From contig JABXIG010000003.1 of the NCBI GenBank assembly GCA_013373205.1, positions 1,157,853 to 1,221,852 of the forward strand: DNA of 64,000 nucleotides. The letters run 5' to 3'. Every line of letters begins with the position of its first letter. Position 1 is the stretch's first letter. The notes below the pieces were generated by a model. It saw only the letters and a program-made list of their open reading frames with translations, was not told the origin of the DNA and did no database searches. Positions 63,767 to 64,000 of the stretch are shown piece by piece. Both the position numbers and the translations under genes were made by a program. This DNA is from Methylocystaceae bacterium (GTDB lineage: Bacteria > Pseudomonadota > Alphaproteobacteria > Rhodospirillales > Terasakiellaceae).

Positions 63767-64000
63767 GTGACAGGCGTTGATCTAGAACATCCCGAAGTCA
63801 TTTTCATCAAGCGACTTGATGGGACAGGCTATGGTTTTTTCTATTCAACGCCTGCACAGTTTGATAATGCTGCCAACGGTTTTATCTACCCTATTAAAGA
63901 ACGGATCAAACAAGAATCCGAAGAAAAAAATGAAGTCCCCACTAATGCCCAAGAACTCTGTTTCAAGGCATCGGTTGCGACCATCGCCAAAGTGTTCGAC
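63767..64000 (+). CDS. Hypothetical protein, 3' end outside window
   Basis: An open frame from a GTG with AAGAGG upstream, running 78 codons to the window edge. It begins MTGVDLEHPEVIFIKRLD and looks soluble and mixed alpha-beta. The family is not recognised. It is likely co-transcribed with the parvulin gene. Confidence 0.6.
   Translation, partial: MTGVDLEHPEVIFIKRLDGTGYGFFYSTPAQFDNAANGFIYPIKERIKQESEEKNEVPTNAQELCFKASVATIAKVFD

Noticed and set aside
1-64000. Possible mobile island, prophage, CRISPR, tRNA or rRNA
   Set aside because: No transposase, integrase, regular spaced repeats or recognisable RNA gene sequence was found on reading both strands; a computed search would be needed to exclude small RNAs.

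Overview
The window reads as chromosomal DNA of an alphaproteobacterium of moderate GC content, most likely a marine or aquatic member of the Rhodospirillales-like lineages. The grounds are the TRAP transporter, the recG / sdhE / mfd neighbourhood, a DUF1491 protein, a RutR-like TetR regulator, a class I PHA synthase, a FadN-type beta-oxidation enzyme and a PopA/PleD-like receiver protein. The genus is inference only. No rRNA, tRNA, CRISPR array, prophage or insertion sequence was recognised.

Layout. 1-8433: an RpiR-type regulator, cut by the window edge, faces an operon of N-formylglutamate amidohydrolase family protein, a three-part TRAP transporter, a PuuA/GlnT-type glutamine synthetase homologue, an aldehyde dehydrogenase and an iron alcohol dehydrogenase, closed by a terminator. 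The set looks like uptake of an amine or amino alcohol followed by gamma-glutamylation and oxidation. 8461-14293: a compact operon that I cannot match to a described system. It holds a GntR/FCD regulator, a 92-residue protein with an SRRDLL motif, an 11-helix membrane protein, a Tat-exported COG1237-type metallo-beta-lactamase-fold protein and a 625-residue protein in which a CobW-type metallochaperone GTPase is fused behind an unrecognised 300-residue domain. A divergent PAS/GAF-like protein shares its control region, which carries two near-identical TGGYTCTACCA sites. This is the best candidate for an undescribed system.

15236-30106: one long minus-strand operon in which a GntR regulator leads a Liv-type ABC importer (LivGHMKF), an acyl-CoA synthetase, an acyl-CoA dehydrogenase, a thiolase, a FadN-like enzyme, a nitronate monooxygenase-like protein, a crotonase and a thioesterase: import, activation and beta-oxidation of a carboxylic acid. 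A second, paralogous GntR gene stands head to head with it, and ArgC follows. 32306-37673 holds a hotdog thioesterase, an FMN reductase, a PhoD-like phosphatase, pirin, an Fnr-type regulator lacking one expected cluster cysteine, and two tiny membrane proteins either side of that regulator.

37734-48946 carries signalling and repair genes: a class III nucleotide cyclase, a PopA-like protein with a dead GGDEF site but an intact c-di-GMP inhibitory-site motif, a DsbA/FrnE-like protein, mfd, sdhE, recG, DUF502, a cyclic-nucleotide-binding protein and a NUDIX hydrolase. 48910-57274 carries a type I secretion operon with two different ABC subunits, both with degenerate signature motifs, and a solitary lptD. 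57328-64000 carries phaC, hisN, gabD, DUF1491, a HIT protein, a RutR-like regulator, a small protein behind a textbook class II CRP-type promoter, a parvulin and a partial gene at the edge.
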